A stretch of 52,015 bases of DNA from an uncultured Collinsella sp. (lineage in GTDB: Bacteria; Actinomycetota; Coriobacteriia; Coriobacteriales; Coriobacteriaceae). The notes below the pieces were generated by a model, which was given only the letters and a program-made list of their open reading frames with translations, made no database searches and was not told where the DNA came from. Position 1 is the stretch's first letter; each line of letters starts with the position of its first letter. Below, piece after piece: positions 15,323 to 23,703 of the stretch. The translations under genes and the position numbers were made by a program. The stretch covers positions 1 to 52,015 of the forward strand of contig CAAFEX010000055.1 in NCBI GenBank assembly GCA_900762015.1, read 5' to 3'.

Positions 15323-16309
15323 CTACTCGTCGTCTCCGTCGTTGGGGTCGCCCTTGAGGGTGTTGATGTCCAGGTACTGGTTATCGTCCTCTTTTTGCTG
15401 GGTCTCCGACTCCGCTTGGGTGGGGCCGCGGAACAGCTGGAATCCCTCAAACGCAATGGCGCCGAGCAGGACAACGACAATGGCGATAAAGGCAACCTTG
15501 ACTGCCTGCGGAAATTCCGAGAAACGCAGTGCCTTTTCCTCGGCGTAATAATCGGCGAAGCGCTCTTCGCCCGTGCTTTTGGTATACGCCGGCGCGGACG
15601 CGGCCTCCGGGTCATATTCCGGTGCAGGCGTGGCAGCGTACGGATCGTTGAGATAATCGCTCGATGCGGTGCCATAATCTTCGGTCTCGATGCGACTGGT
15701 GCCAGCATAGTCATCGGAATAATCGGAATATGCCGCACCACCCTCATAGTCCGCTGCGCTCGTGTTGGCGGCAAAAAGCGGGTTAACTGGAACGTCGAGC
15801 GCCGGCATGCTGGTAGAGGTCTCATCCAGATCGGCTGCAGCCCAGGAATCGTAGGCAACCTGACGGGCAACGGGCTCATCGAGCCTTGCGACCGGAGGCT
15901 TGCGTGCCGCAGGAACGGGCAACTGCTGGGCGTTGTACATAACGGTGCTGTCGGCCGATTTGCCCTGCGTCGCTGCAGCGAGAAATGCCGCCGTCTCGGA
16001 CGGGTCGCTTGCGGGGCGGGGAGCGGGCGTGGGCGCCGAAGTGGGTGCGGGCGTAGGCGCGGGCGTCGAAACAGGCGACTGCGCAGGAGTCGGCGCAGGT
16101 GCGGACTTAGGCGCAAGTGCGGGATTGGGGCTTGACGGGCGAGCCCCACCGCCCATGAGTTCGTCGGCGGTCCACGGGCGATCATCCATCACGTCGTCAA
16201 GGCTCAGTGAAAACAGGTCGTCTTCACCCTCATCGAACATGCGGTGCACATGTCCACCAATTGCCGGAATCAATCCGCGACCGGTGCATGATGCCTTGCT
16301 CAACGCCAT
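15323..16309 (-). CDS. Hypothetical protein, Pro/Ala-rich, one C-terminal membrane segment
   Basis: A 328-aa protein I do not recognise. The N-terminus (MALSKASCTGRGLIPAIGG) is followed by an acidic stretch (EGEDDLFSLSLDDVMDD). A low-complexity Pro/Ala/Ser/Thr segment lies at about residues 60-105 with APTPAP units. Then come acidic Tyr-rich sequence (YSDYSDDYAG) and one hydrophobic helix (VAFIAIVVVLLGAIAFEG) near residues 271-288. A short acidic tail follows. It looks like a single-pass membrane protein with a long, disordered N-terminal part in the cytosol. The ATG at 16307-16309 follows aaagga; earlier in-frame codons lack a ribosome site. It stands alone between the IS remnant and the second regulator. 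No purine role is evident. Confidence 0.7.
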   Translation of the reverse strand: MALSKASCTGRGLIPAIGGHVHRMFDEGEDDLFSLSLDDVMDDRPWTADELMGGGARPSSPNPALAPKSAPAPTPAQSPVSTPAPTPAPTSAPTPAPRPASDPSETAAFLAAATQGKSADSTVMYNAQQLPVPAARKPPVARLDEPVARQVAYDSWAAADLDETSTSMPALDVPVNPLFAANTSAADYEGGAAYSDYSDDYAGTSRIETEDYGTASSDYLNDPYAATPAPEYDPEAASAPAYTKSTGEERFADYYAEEKALRFSEFPQAVKVAFIAIVVVLLGAIAFEGFQLFRGPTQAESETQQKEDDNQYLDINTLKGDPNDGDDE

Positions 16310-16432
16310 TCTGTTCCATCCTTTCGAAATACCAATGACATCGATTATATGGAACTTCCCAAGCTGCTCGGTCTTGGATTCGTGCTTTCCAGAACTCGCG
16401 CCCAAAAGGGGAGGGGCAATCCAGGCGAGTGC

Positions 16433-17086
16433 CTACTTGTCGCCGGCCGCCGCCTTGGCCTCATTGAGGTAGCTATAGAAGCTGTACTTGGAGATGCCAA
16501 AGAACTCGCAGGCGCGCTCGCTCGACTTGGAAATGAGGAAGGCACCGCGACGGTCGAGGTAGCCAATGGCACGAATGCGCTCGTCTTTGGTCATGAGTGC
16601 CGCGGGCTTGCCCACAAACTGCTCGCACTCGTGCAGCAGGTCCTCGAGCAGGTCGCCGATGTTCTTGGTAATGGGCTCGGGCTCGGTATAGCCCGTGCCG
16701 CCGGTGCCGGTAAAGGCATCGAGCGAGCGCTCAAAAGCCTTCATAAGCGTAATGTCAAAGTTAATGCCCAAAATGCCGACGGGCTTGCCCTCGTCGTTGC
16801 GGATAAAGATCGTCGAGGACTTGAGCAGCTTGCCATCGGTGGTTTTGGTGAGGTATGGCTCGCGGTCGTGTACGTCGGCGGTGCCCTCGTGCATGGACTC
16901 AAACACAATATGGCTGGGGCCGTCACCCAGTTTGCGCCCGCTGACGTGGCCGTTTTCGATCACTACGATGGAGTGGTCCACGTCCTCGGTCTCCAGGTCG
17001 TGGACGACGACTTCGCAGTTGGGGCCAAACTGGAGCGCCAGGCCGTGTGCAAGGCGCTTATAAAACTCAATCTGTGCGGGGGTCAT
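16433..17086 (-). CDS. YheO-type PAS/HTH transcriptional regulator, unit B
   Basis: A 217-aa DNA-binding protein with the same layout as the regulator at 4332-4988. The YheO-like PAS part includes VVVHDLETEDVDHSIVVIENG and SGRKLGDGPSH, then SSTIFIRNDEGKPVGILGINFD. The C-terminal helix-turn-helix ends FFGISKYSFYSYLNEAKAAAGDK. The ATG at 17084-17086 follows aggaagg; the longer frame adds ten unsupported residues. It is divergent from ygeX across 277 bp and so probably controls unit B. The two regulators clearly differ in sequence and would likely sense different ligands or act at different promoters. Confidence 0.82.
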   Translation of the reverse strand: MTPAQIEFYKRLAHGLALQFGPNCEVVVHDLETEDVDHSIVVIENGHVSGRKLGDGPSHIVFESMHEGTADVHDREPYLTKTTDGKLLKSSTIFIRNDEGKPVGILGINFDITLMKAFERSLDAFTGTGGTGYTEPEPITKNIGDLLEDLLHECEQFVGKPAALMTKDERIRAIGYLDRRGAFLISKSSERACEFFGISKYSFYSYLNEAKAAAGDK

Positions 17087-17363
17087 GGGTGCCTTCCTAA
17101 AAATTAGTTTGGGCACACTTTGCCATAAACCACACCTGTTCGCAAATAACGAAAGCGTTGCTGCGTCATGTAACCGTTCGTCGGCGAAAAGGTACCGATT
17201 ACGGCAACAAACAATTCGTTAGGTATACCAATCAAAAAGTGTGATAGAACATTACTAACAAACTTTTTGTTTGGCATCCACATAAAAGTTCAGTCGTGTG
17301 AATGGGATCGGGCTGAAACGCGTATGCGGGGGCCGGCAAGAGAGGACTTAAGGAGTTCACCGT
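17087..17363. promoter_or_regulatory. Divergent control region between regulator 2 and ygeX
   Basis: A 277-bp AT-rich gap without a gene. Features seen: a short dyad ttcg-caaataa-cgaa near 17140, ACCGTTCGTC at 17173-17182 (the reverse complement of a word in the unit A control region), and an A/T-rich stretch with an aacaaac and gtttg pair near 17257-17274. No promoter could be fixed with confidence. Confidence 0.4.
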
Positions 17364-18578
17364 ATGGCCGATAAGATCCAGTGGGCGGGCAACACGATGC
17401 CCAAGAGCGATGACAAGCACTTGGGAATCATGAGCCTCGACCACGTGAAGAAGGCCCGTGCCTTCCACCAGTCGTTCCCTCAATATACCGTCACTCCGCT
17501 TGCCCGCCTGGACGGCCAGGCCGAGCGCCTGGGCCTGTCTAACCTGTGTGTTAAGGACGAGAGCTATCGCTTTGGCCTCAACGCCTTTAAGGTTCTGGGC
17601 GGTTCGTTTGCCATGGCCAATTACATTGCCGACGAAACCGGCAAGGACGTTGCCGAGTGCACCTTCGATTACCTGACCTCCGATCAGCTTGCCAAGGACT
17701 TTGGCCAGGCCACCTTCTTTACCGCCACCGACGGCAACCATGGCCGCGGCGTGGCATGGGCTGCCAACAAGCTGGGCCAGAAGGCTGTCGTGCACATGCC
17801 CAAGGGTTCCACCAAGCCCCGTTTCGATAACATTGCCGCCGAGGGCGCCACGGTGACCATTGAAGAGGTCAACTACGACGAGTGCGTACGCATGGCGGCC
17901 GCCGAGGCCGACGCCTGCGAGCGCGGCGTTATCGTTCAGGACACCGCCTGGGAGGGCTACGAGAAGATCCCGTCTTGGATCATGGAGGGCTACGGCACCA
18001 TGGCTTCCGAGGCTGCCGAGCAGCTGCGCGAGATGGCCATCAACCGCCCGACGCACGTGTTTGTCCAGGCTGGCGTGGGTTCGCTCGCCGGCGCCGTGGT
18101 GGGCTACTTCACCAACCTGTATCCCGATAACCCGCCCACCTTCGTCGTGGTTGAGTGCGCGCCTGCCGCCTGCCTGTACAAGGGCGCTGCCGCCGGCGAC
18201 GGCGATCCGCGCATCGTGGACGGCGACATGCCTTCCATCATGGCCGGCCTGTGCTGCGGCGAGCCCAACATCCTGGGCTGGGATATCCTGCGCAACCACA
18301 CCACCGCCTTCGTGTCTTGCCCCGACTGGGTCACCGCTCGCGGCATGCGTACCCTGGGCGCCCCCGAGAAGGGCGACCCGCGCGTCATCTCCGGCGAGTC
18401 CGGCGCAGTGACCACCGGCCTGGTCGAGACCATCATGCTCGATCCCGAGTACGCCGAGCTCAAGGAGCTCATCGGCCTGGACAAGACGAGCTCCGTGCTC
18501 TGCTTCTCCACGGAAGGTGACACGGACCCCGATCAGTATCGTCGAATTGTTTGGGAAGGCGAATATCCCACTTGCTAA
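17364..18578 (+). CDS. ygeX: YgeX, 2,3-diaminopropionate ammonia-lyase
   Basis: A 404-aa PLP enzyme of fold type II that cleaves 2,3-diaminopropionate to pyruvate and two ammonia via 2-aminoacrylate. Seen: the PLP-binding Lys76 in GLNAFKVLGGS; TATDGNHGRGVAWAA, the family's Asn loop for cofactor and substrate; and the phosphate-binding stretch QAGVGSLAGAV. Length matches E. coli YgeX. The ATG follows taaggag. It heads unit B and is followed by ygeY after 74 bp. In the urate pathway it would be a terminal step that makes pyruvate. RidA at 3842 may protect against its reactive intermediate. Confidence 0.95.
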   Translation: MADKIQWAGNTMPKSDDKHLGIMSLDHVKKARAFHQSFPQYTVTPLARLDGQAERLGLSNLCVKDESYRFGLNAFKVLGGSFAMANYIADETGKDVAECTFDYLTSDQLAKDFGQATFFTATDGNHGRGVAWAANKLGQKAVVHMPKGSTKPRFDNIAAEGATVTIEEVNYDECVRMAAAEADACERGVIVQDTAWEGYEKIPSWIMEGYGTMASEAAEQLREMAINRPTHVFVQAGVGSLAGAVVGYFTNLYPDNPPTFVVVECAPAACLYKGAAAGDGDPRIVDGDMPSIMAGLCCGEPNILGWDILRNHTTAFVSCPDWVTARGMRTLGAPEKGDPRVISGESGAVTTGLVETIMLDPEYAELKELIGLDKTSSVLCFSTEGDTDPDQYRRIVWEGEYPTC

Positions 18579-18585
18579 TCGTTGG

Positions 18586-18612
18586 GGCGGAGTAAATAGG
18601 TATCGCTCCGCC
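18586..18612 (+). other. Hairpin between ygeX and ygeY
   Basis: Stem ggcggag (18586-18592) with ctccgcc (18606-18612), with no T-run. It probably stabilises or marks a processing point in the ygeX-ygeY transcript; it is not a terminator. Confidence 0.4.
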
Positions 18613-18652
18613 ACCTCACAGGTAGATTCCTTCGTTTGAAAGGTTATGAACA

Positions 18653-20038
18653 ATGGCTAAAGAACTCGATTTCGACGCTATCAAGGCTGCTGCTGAGTCT
18701 CATCGTGCTGATATGACTCGCTTCCTGCGCGCTATGATCTCTCACCCCTCTGAGTCCTGCGAGGAGGGTGAGGTTGTTGCCTGCATCAAGGCCGAGATGG
18801 AGAGCCTTGGCTATGACGAGGTCAAGGTCGACGGCCTGGGCAACGTCATGGGCTTTATGGGCGAGGGCGACAAGATCATCGCCATCGACTCCCACATCGA
18901 CACCGTCGGCATCGGCAACATCGAGAACTGGGACGCCGATCCCTATGAGGGCTACGAGACCGACGAGATCATCTACGGCCGCGGCGGCTCTGACCAGGAG
19001 GGCGGCATGGCTTCCGCTACCTACGCTGCCAAGATGATGAAGGACATGGGCCTCATCCCCGAGGGCTACAAAATCATGGTCGTCGGCACCGTCCAGGAAG
19101 AGGACTGCGACGGCATGTGCTGGCAGTACATCTACAACAAGGACGGCATTAAGCCCGAGTTCGTCATTTCCACCGAGCCCACCGACGGCGGCATCTATCG
19201 CGGTCACCGCGGCCGCATGGAGATCCGCGTCGACGTTCACGGCACCTCCTGCCACGGCTCCGCTCCCGACCGCGGCGACAACGCCATCTACAAGATGGCC
19301 GACATCATCGCCGACGTCCGCGCCCTCAACAACAACGGTTGCGACGAGTCGACCGACATCAAGGGCCTCGTCAAGATGCTCGACCCCAAGTACAACCCCG
19401 AGCACTTCGAGGACGCCCGCTTCCTGGGCCGCGGCACCTGCACCGTCAGCCAGATCTTCTACACCAGCCCCAGCCGTTGCGCCGTGGCCGACTCCTGCGC
19501 CATCTCCATCGACCGTCGCATGACCGCCGGTGAGACCTGGGAGTCCTGTCTGGACGAGATTCGCAACCTGCCGGCCGCCAAGAAGTACGGCGACGACGTG
19601 AAGGTCTCCATGTACATGTACGACCGTCCGTCCTGGACCGGCGAGGTCTACGAGACCGAGGCTTACTTCCCCACGTGGATCAACAAGGAGACCGCTCCGC
19701 ACGTCAAGGCCCTCGTCGACGCCCACAAGGCCATGTTTGGTGACGAGCGCATCGGCTGCGAGCCCAGCATGGACAAGCGCACCGGTCGCCCGCTGTGCGA
19801 CAAGTGGACCTTCTCCACGAACTGCGTTTCCATCCAGGGCCGCTACGGCATCCCCTGCGTGGGCTTTGGCCCGGGTGCCGAGTCTCAGGCTCACGCTCCC
19901 AACGAGGTCACCTACAAGGACGACCTGGTCACCGCTGCCGCCATGTATGTGGCTGCCCTGAACCTCTACGATCCGAGCCAGGCCGATGGCGACGCCACCG
20001 TGTTCCGCGCCGGTCTGACCAACAACAAGATCGATTAG
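18653..20038 (+). CDS. ygeY: YgeY, M20-family metallohydrolase of the purine/selenium cluster
   Basis: A 461-aa cytosolic zinc peptidase-like enzyme, probably hydrolysing an amide such as a carbamoyl or ureido derivative of diaminopropionate. Metal-binding and catalytic residues seen: His81 and Asp83 in AIDSHIDTVG, Asp114 in GRGGSDQEGGMA, the Glu pair in VQEEDCDG near 149-150, and the His in TSCHGSAP. Length equals the YgeY family, which is longer than common M20 peptidases. The ATG follows gaaagg. It is between ygeX and ygeW, as in E. coli (ygeW-ygeX-ygeY, different order). Substrate from context only. Confidence 0.92.
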   Translation: MAKELDFDAIKAAAESHRADMTRFLRAMISHPSESCEEGEVVACIKAEMESLGYDEVKVDGLGNVMGFMGEGDKIIAIDSHIDTVGIGNIENWDADPYEGYETDEIIYGRGGSDQEGGMASATYAAKMMKDMGLIPEGYKIMVVGTVQEEDCDGMCWQYIYNKDGIKPEFVISTEPTDGGIYRGHRGRMEIRVDVHGTSCHGSAPDRGDNAIYKMADIIADVRALNNNGCDESTDIKGLVKMLDPKYNPEHFEDARFLGRGTCTVSQIFYTSPSRCAVADSCAISIDRRMTAGETWESCLDEIRNLPAAKKYGDDVKVSMYMYDRPSWTGEVYETEAYFPTWINKETAPHVKALVDAHKAMFGDERIGCEPSMDKRTGRPLCDKWTFSTNCVSIQGRYGIPCVGFGPGAESQAHAPNEVTYKDDLVTAAAMYVAALNLYDPSQADGDATVFRAGLTNNKID

Positions 20039-20061
20039 TCCCATTCCTCGATTTTGTTGAG

Positions 20062-20121
20062 CCGGGGGCCGCTCGTGCCCCCGGCGCCTCCTGTTGACTT
20101 GGGGCCCGCGGTCGTTATCTC
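20062..20121 (+). promoter_or_regulatory. GC hairpin and candidate promoter before ygeW
   Basis: A perfect 8-bp stem ccgggggc (20062-20069) with gcccccgg (20077-20084) lacks a U-tract. Just after it TTGACT (20094-20099), a 16-bp spacer and TATCTC (20116-20121) could start a separate ygeW transcript with a 5' leader of about 110 bp. The rest of the 201-bp gap shows nothing. Confidence 0.4.
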
Positions 20122-20239
20122 CCATGCTTCCTCAACGGTGGCGGGTCCTCGTCATGGTGCTCTGCATGTTCTAGCCACACGCGCATGCCGGAGCACATCT
20201 ACTCATTGCGATCGTTTCATCTTTAGAAAGGACATTTCC

Positions 20240-21442
20240 ATGGACGCTAAGTTTACCGAGCTCGTCGAGCGGCTGAACGGCCTCGATTTTAAGGGTATGT
20301 ACGGCAGCGATTTCCTGCACACCTGGGACAAGACCACCGATGAGCTCAAGGCTCTCTACATCGTCGCCGACGCCCTGCGCGAGCTGCGTGAGAACAACGT
20401 CTCTCCCAAGATCTTCGACTCGGGCCTGGCCGTCTCCCTGTTCCGCGACAACTCCACCCGTACGCGCTTCTCCTTCTCTAAGGCCGCCAACCTGCTCGGC
20501 CTTGAGCTGCAGGACCTGGACGAGAAGAAGTCCCAGATCGCCCACGGCGAGACCGTCCGCGAGACCGCTACCATGATCTCCTTCATGGCCGACGTCATCG
20601 GCATCCGCGACGACATGTACATCGGCAAGGGCGACGCCTACATGGCCGAGGTCTCCGAGTCTGTCCAGCAGGCTTACGAGGACGGCGTCCTGGATCACCG
20701 CCCCACGCTCATCTCCCTGCAGTCCGATTCCGACCACCCCACGCAGTCCTCTGCCGACATGCTCTACCTCATCAACGAGTTTGGCGGCCTTGAGAACCTC
20801 AAGGGCAAGAAGGTTGCCGTCACCTGGGCCTATTCGCCCTCTTACGGCAAGCCGCTGTCCTGCCCGCAGTCGCTGATCAGCCTGCTGCCCCGCTTTGGCA
20901 TGGACGTCACCCTGGCTCACCCCGAGGGCTACGACCTCATGCCCGAGGTCGTCGAGCGCGCCAAGGGCTATGCCGCCGAGTCCGGCACCACCTTTAAGCA
21001 GGTCAACACCATGGCCGAAGCCTTCGAGGGCGCCGACATCGTGATCCCCAAGAGCTGGGCTCCGTTTGCCGCCATGGAGAAGCGCACCAACCTGTACGCC
21101 GAGGGCGACGACGCCGGCATCGCAGCGCTCGAGAAGGAGCTGCTCGCCCAGAACGCCACCCATCAGGACTGGTGCTCCACGACCGAGCTCATGGAGAAGA
21201 CTGCCAACGGCCAGGACACCATCTTTATGCACCCGCTGCCCGCCGACATCTCCGGTGTCTCTTGCGAGCACGGCGAGGTTAACGCCGACGTCTTCGACAT
21301 GCACCGCGTGGGCATGTACAAGGAGGCCAGCTACAAGCCGTATGCCATCGCAGCCATGATGTTCCTGCAGAAGGTTGCCGATCCCGCCGCTACCCTCAAG
21401 GCCCTCGACGAGCGCAACACCGCCCGTTGGTTCCAGGCCTAA
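20240..21442 (+). CDS. ygeW: YgeW, knotted carbamoyltransferase
   Basis: A 400-aa trimeric transcarbamylase. Seen: the carbamoyl-phosphate motif STRTRFSF at residues 72-79, HPTQSSADM in the middle, and HPLPADISG near 332. Its insertions and length agree with the knotted YgeW family and not with ornithine or aspartate transcarbamylase. In purine breakdown it should run backwards, splitting a carbamoyl amino acid with phosphate to give carbamoyl phosphate, which a carbamate kinase could turn into ATP. That kinase (yqeA or arcC) is not in the window. The ATG at 20240 follows agaaagga; the longer frame upstream has no ribosome site. Followed by a terminator at 21468-21505. Confidence 0.95.
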   Translation: MDAKFTELVERLNGLDFKGMYGSDFLHTWDKTTDELKALYIVADALRELRENNVSPKIFDSGLAVSLFRDNSTRTRFSFSKAANLLGLELQDLDEKKSQIAHGETVRETATMISFMADVIGIRDDMYIGKGDAYMAEVSESVQQAYEDGVLDHRPTLISLQSDSDHPTQSSADMLYLINEFGGLENLKGKKVAVTWAYSPSYGKPLSCPQSLISLLPRFGMDVTLAHPEGYDLMPEVVERAKGYAAESGTTFKQVNTMAEAFEGADIVIPKSWAPFAAMEKRTNLYAEGDDAGIAALEKELLAQNATHQDWCSTTELMEKTANGQDTIFMHPLPADISGVSCEHGEVNADVFDMHRVGMYKEASYKPYAIAAMMFLQKVADPAATLKALDERNTARWFQA

Positions 21443-21467
21443 AGCCGGGCTGAGGTAAGCCATGTAA

Positions 21468-21505
21468 AGGGGGCGCTCTGCCAACCGGCGGGGTGCCCCT
21501 TTTTT
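21468..21505 (+). terminator. Terminator after ygeW
   Basis: An imperfect stem between aggggg at 21468-21473 and gcccct ending near 21500 is followed by six T. It separates ygeX-ygeY-ygeW from mocA-hydA. Confidence 0.65.
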
Positions 21506-21592
21506 GCATCGCGGGCGTGCGGGATAAGCGCTTTCGATGTGGATGCCCGCGGCGCGAGTTATGGGTACGATGGTTTCGGGGGAGGTACCACC

Positions 21593-22207
21593 ATGAAACT
21601 TGGATGTGTCATTATGGCTTCGGGCGAGGGCAAGCGGTTTGGCTCTAACAAGATGCTTGCCGATATCTATGGCGAGCCGCTGATTGCCCGGACCATCGAT
21701 TCGGTTCCCCGGGGCTTTGACGTCGTGGTTTCGACGCGTTGGCCCGAGGTCGCCCAGATTTGCGAGGACAAGCATTGCCCGTGTGTGCTGCACGATGGCG
21801 AGCTGCGCAGCGAAAGCGTCCGTGCGGGCCTTTCGTGGGGAGTCGAACGCAACTGGAAAGGTTGCCTCTTTTTGCCGGGCGACCAGCCGCTCGTGAGTTC
21901 GGATTCTTTTGAGGCTATGGTTCGTGCGTTTGACGAGTGTGGCCGCAAGCATCCGGTGCGTCTTGCGTGCAACGGTGAGCCTTCGAGCCCGGTGCTCTTT
22001 CCGGCGGAACTGTTCGATGCACTCATGTGTCTTGAGGGCAAGGACGGCGGCGGTTCGATCCTCAAGGACCGTACCGACGTGGTGCTGGTCGAGGCGCGTG
22101 CATACGAGCTGTGGGACGTCGATACCGCCAAGGGACAGCAACGCATAACGGAGCATATCGCTGCCTGCTCGTATTTTGATCGCGTGGCCAACTGCAACAA
22201 TCAATAA
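21593..22207 (+). CDS. mocA: MocA-like nucleotidyltransferase (molybdenum cofactor cytidylyltransferase type)
   Basis: A 204-aa cytosolic MobA-fold enzyme that should add CMP to molybdopterin, giving the cytosine-dinucleotide cofactor of xanthine-dehydrogenase-family enzymes. Seen: the nucleotide-binding loop IMASGEGKRFGSNKML (residues 7-22), the metal-site region LFLPGDQPLVSS, and GEPSSPVLFP, which fits the usual RGxPxxP-like site. The ATG at 21593 follows gggaggt. It is 9 bp before hydA, so the two form one transcript. It serves the Xdh of unit A; yqeB, yqeC and xdhC-like complete the maturation set. Confidence 0.88.
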   Translation: MKLGCVIMASGEGKRFGSNKMLADIYGEPLIARTIDSVPRGFDVVVSTRWPEVAQICEDKHCPCVLHDGELRSESVRAGLSWGVERNWKGCLFLPGDQPLVSSDSFEAMVRAFDECGRKHPVRLACNGEPSSPVLFPAELFDALMCLEGKDGGGSILKDRTDVVLVEARAYELWDVDTAKGQQRITEHIAACSYFDRVANCNNQ

Positions 22208-22216
22208 GGAGCAATT

Positions 22217-23584
22217 ATGATCATCATCAAAAACGGCGCGCTCGTGACGCCCCAGGGGCTTCGCCGCGCCGATCTTGCCATGGATGGCGATAAGATCGTG
22301 CGGATCGCCGCGGCGATTGAGCCGGGCGAGGGCGATACCGTCCAGGACGCCACCGACTGTTGGGTGTTCCCCGGCTTTATCGACGGCCACACGCACATGC
22401 AGTGCTGGACCGGCATGGATTGGACAGCCGATAGCTTTGAGACCGGCACGCGCGCGGCTGCCTGCGGCGGCACGACGACCATCGTGGACTACGCGACGGC
22501 CGATCGCGGCGTGACTATGTCCGATGCCTTGGCCGAGTGGCATCGCCGCGCCGACGGAACCTGCACGGCCAACTACGCCTTTCATATGGCACTCGCCGAG
22601 TGGAACGAGCGCAACCGCGCCGACCTTTCGGCCATGCGCGAGGCGGGCGTATCGTCGTTCAAGACCTACTTTGCCTATGACCACCTGCGCTTGGACGATG
22701 CCGAGACGCTCGAGGTACTGGAGGAGCTCAAGCGCGTGGGCGGTATCCTGTGCGTGCATTGCGAGAACGGCACGCTCGTGAACGAGCTGCAGAAGCGCGT
22801 GTACGAGCAGGGGATTCATGGGCCCGAGGGGCATGCGCTCAGCCGTCCGGACGTGTGTGAGGCCGAGGCCGTGAGCCGCCTGCTGTATCTGGCGCACTTG
22901 GCCGGGGACGCTCCGGTCAACGTGGTGCACCTTTCGACCAAGCTGGGGCTCGAGGCCATCCGTGCCGCCAAGGCGCGCGGGCAGAAGAACATTTATGTCG
23001 AAACCTGCCCTCAGTATCTGATGCTCGACGATACTTGCTACCTGGAGCAGGGCGAGGACGGCTTTGCGGGCGCCAAGTACGTGATGAGCCCGCCGCTGCG
23101 CCATGCCGGTGACCGTGCCGCGCTGCGCGAGGCGCTTGTGGCCGGCGAGATCGATACTATTGCGACCGATCATTGCAGCTTTAACCTGCACGGTCAAAAG
23201 GACCGCGGACGCGACGATTTCCGCGCGATTCCCAACGGCGGGCCCGGCGTGGAGCATCGTCCCGTCGCGATTGCCACGAGCTTTGAGGGACAGCTGGGTC
23301 CCGAGGATCTGTGCCGCTTGATGAGCGAGAACCCGGCGCGCGTCTTTGGCATGTATCCGCGCAAGGGCTGTCTTGCCGAGGGCGCCGATGCCGACGTGTG
23401 CGTGTGGGATCCCAAGGCGCGCTGGACCATTAGCGCGGCGACGCAACATCAGGCTGTGGACTACACGCCGCTCGAGGGCTTTGAGGCACATGGCCGCGCC
23501 AAGGCCGTGTTTGTGAACGGCGTGCTGGCGGCACGCGATGGCGAGCCCACCGGAGCCCAACCCGGCCGCTACGTGCCCCGCTAA
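22217..23584 (+). CDS. hydA: Dihydropyrimidinase / D-hydantoinase-like cyclic amidohydrolase (HyuA)
   Basis: A 455-aa binuclear metallohydrolase for cyclic amides. Seen: DGHTHMQ (HxH) near residues 56-62, a carboxylated-Lys candidate in SSFKTYFAY near 148, HCENG, VHLSTKLG and the catalytic Asp in IATDHCSFN. All metal ligands are present, so it should be active. Length is typical. The ATG follows aaggagc. In the purine cluster the homologous hyuA is thought to open the five- or six-membered ring of a reduced purine. Partner mocA is 9 bp upstream. The gene ends before a large palindrome. Confidence 0.92.
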   Translation: MIIIKNGALVTPQGLRRADLAMDGDKIVRIAAAIEPGEGDTVQDATDCWVFPGFIDGHTHMQCWTGMDWTADSFETGTRAAACGGTTTIVDYATADRGVTMSDALAEWHRRADGTCTANYAFHMALAEWNERNRADLSAMREAGVSSFKTYFAYDHLRLDDAETLEVLEELKRVGGILCVHCENGTLVNELQKRVYEQGIHGPEGHALSRPDVCEAEAVSRLLYLAHLAGDAPVNVVHLSTKLGLEAIRAAKARGQKNIYVETCPQYLMLDDTCYLEQGEDGFAGAKYVMSPPLRHAGDRAALREALVAGEIDTIATDHCSFNLHGQKDRGRDDFRAIPNGGPGVEHRPVAIATSFEGQLGPEDLCRLMSENPARVFGMYPRKGCLAEGADADVCVWDPKARWTISAATQHQAVDYTPLEGFEAHGRAKAVFVNGVLAARDGEPTGAQPGRYVPR

Positions 23585-23612
23585 CAGGAAGATCGCCGGA
23601 TTCCCCTCCGCA

Positions 23613-23677
23613 GTTGCGGTGGAATAGTTCCTGTTTAGCCGCCAAATAGGCCGTTTCAGGAACTATTCCACCGCAAC
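23613..23677. repeat. Large palindromic repeat, 21-bp perfect arms
   Basis: Arms at 23613-23633 (begins gttgcggtggaatag) and 23657-23677 are perfect inverted copies around a 23-base loop containing aggccg. It lies between the convergent hydA and yqeC genes and could act as a bidirectional terminator. A relative with nearly the same outer 15 bp lies at 26406-26472. Confidence 0.85.
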
Positions 23678-23703
23678 TTATAGGTCTTCTGGGGCAGCGC
23701 CGG

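Noticed and set aside
15313..16185. 290-codon Arg/Pro-rich minus frame
   Set aside because: It overlaps the hypothetical membrane protein in another frame, has no ribosome site, and its Arg/Pro bias is typical of a shadow frame.
20171..23560. 1129-codon open frame on the minus strand
   Set aside because: It is antisense to ygeW, mocA and hydA, which have clear motifs. Long antisense frames arise from the high GC content and codon bias; no known domain is in it.
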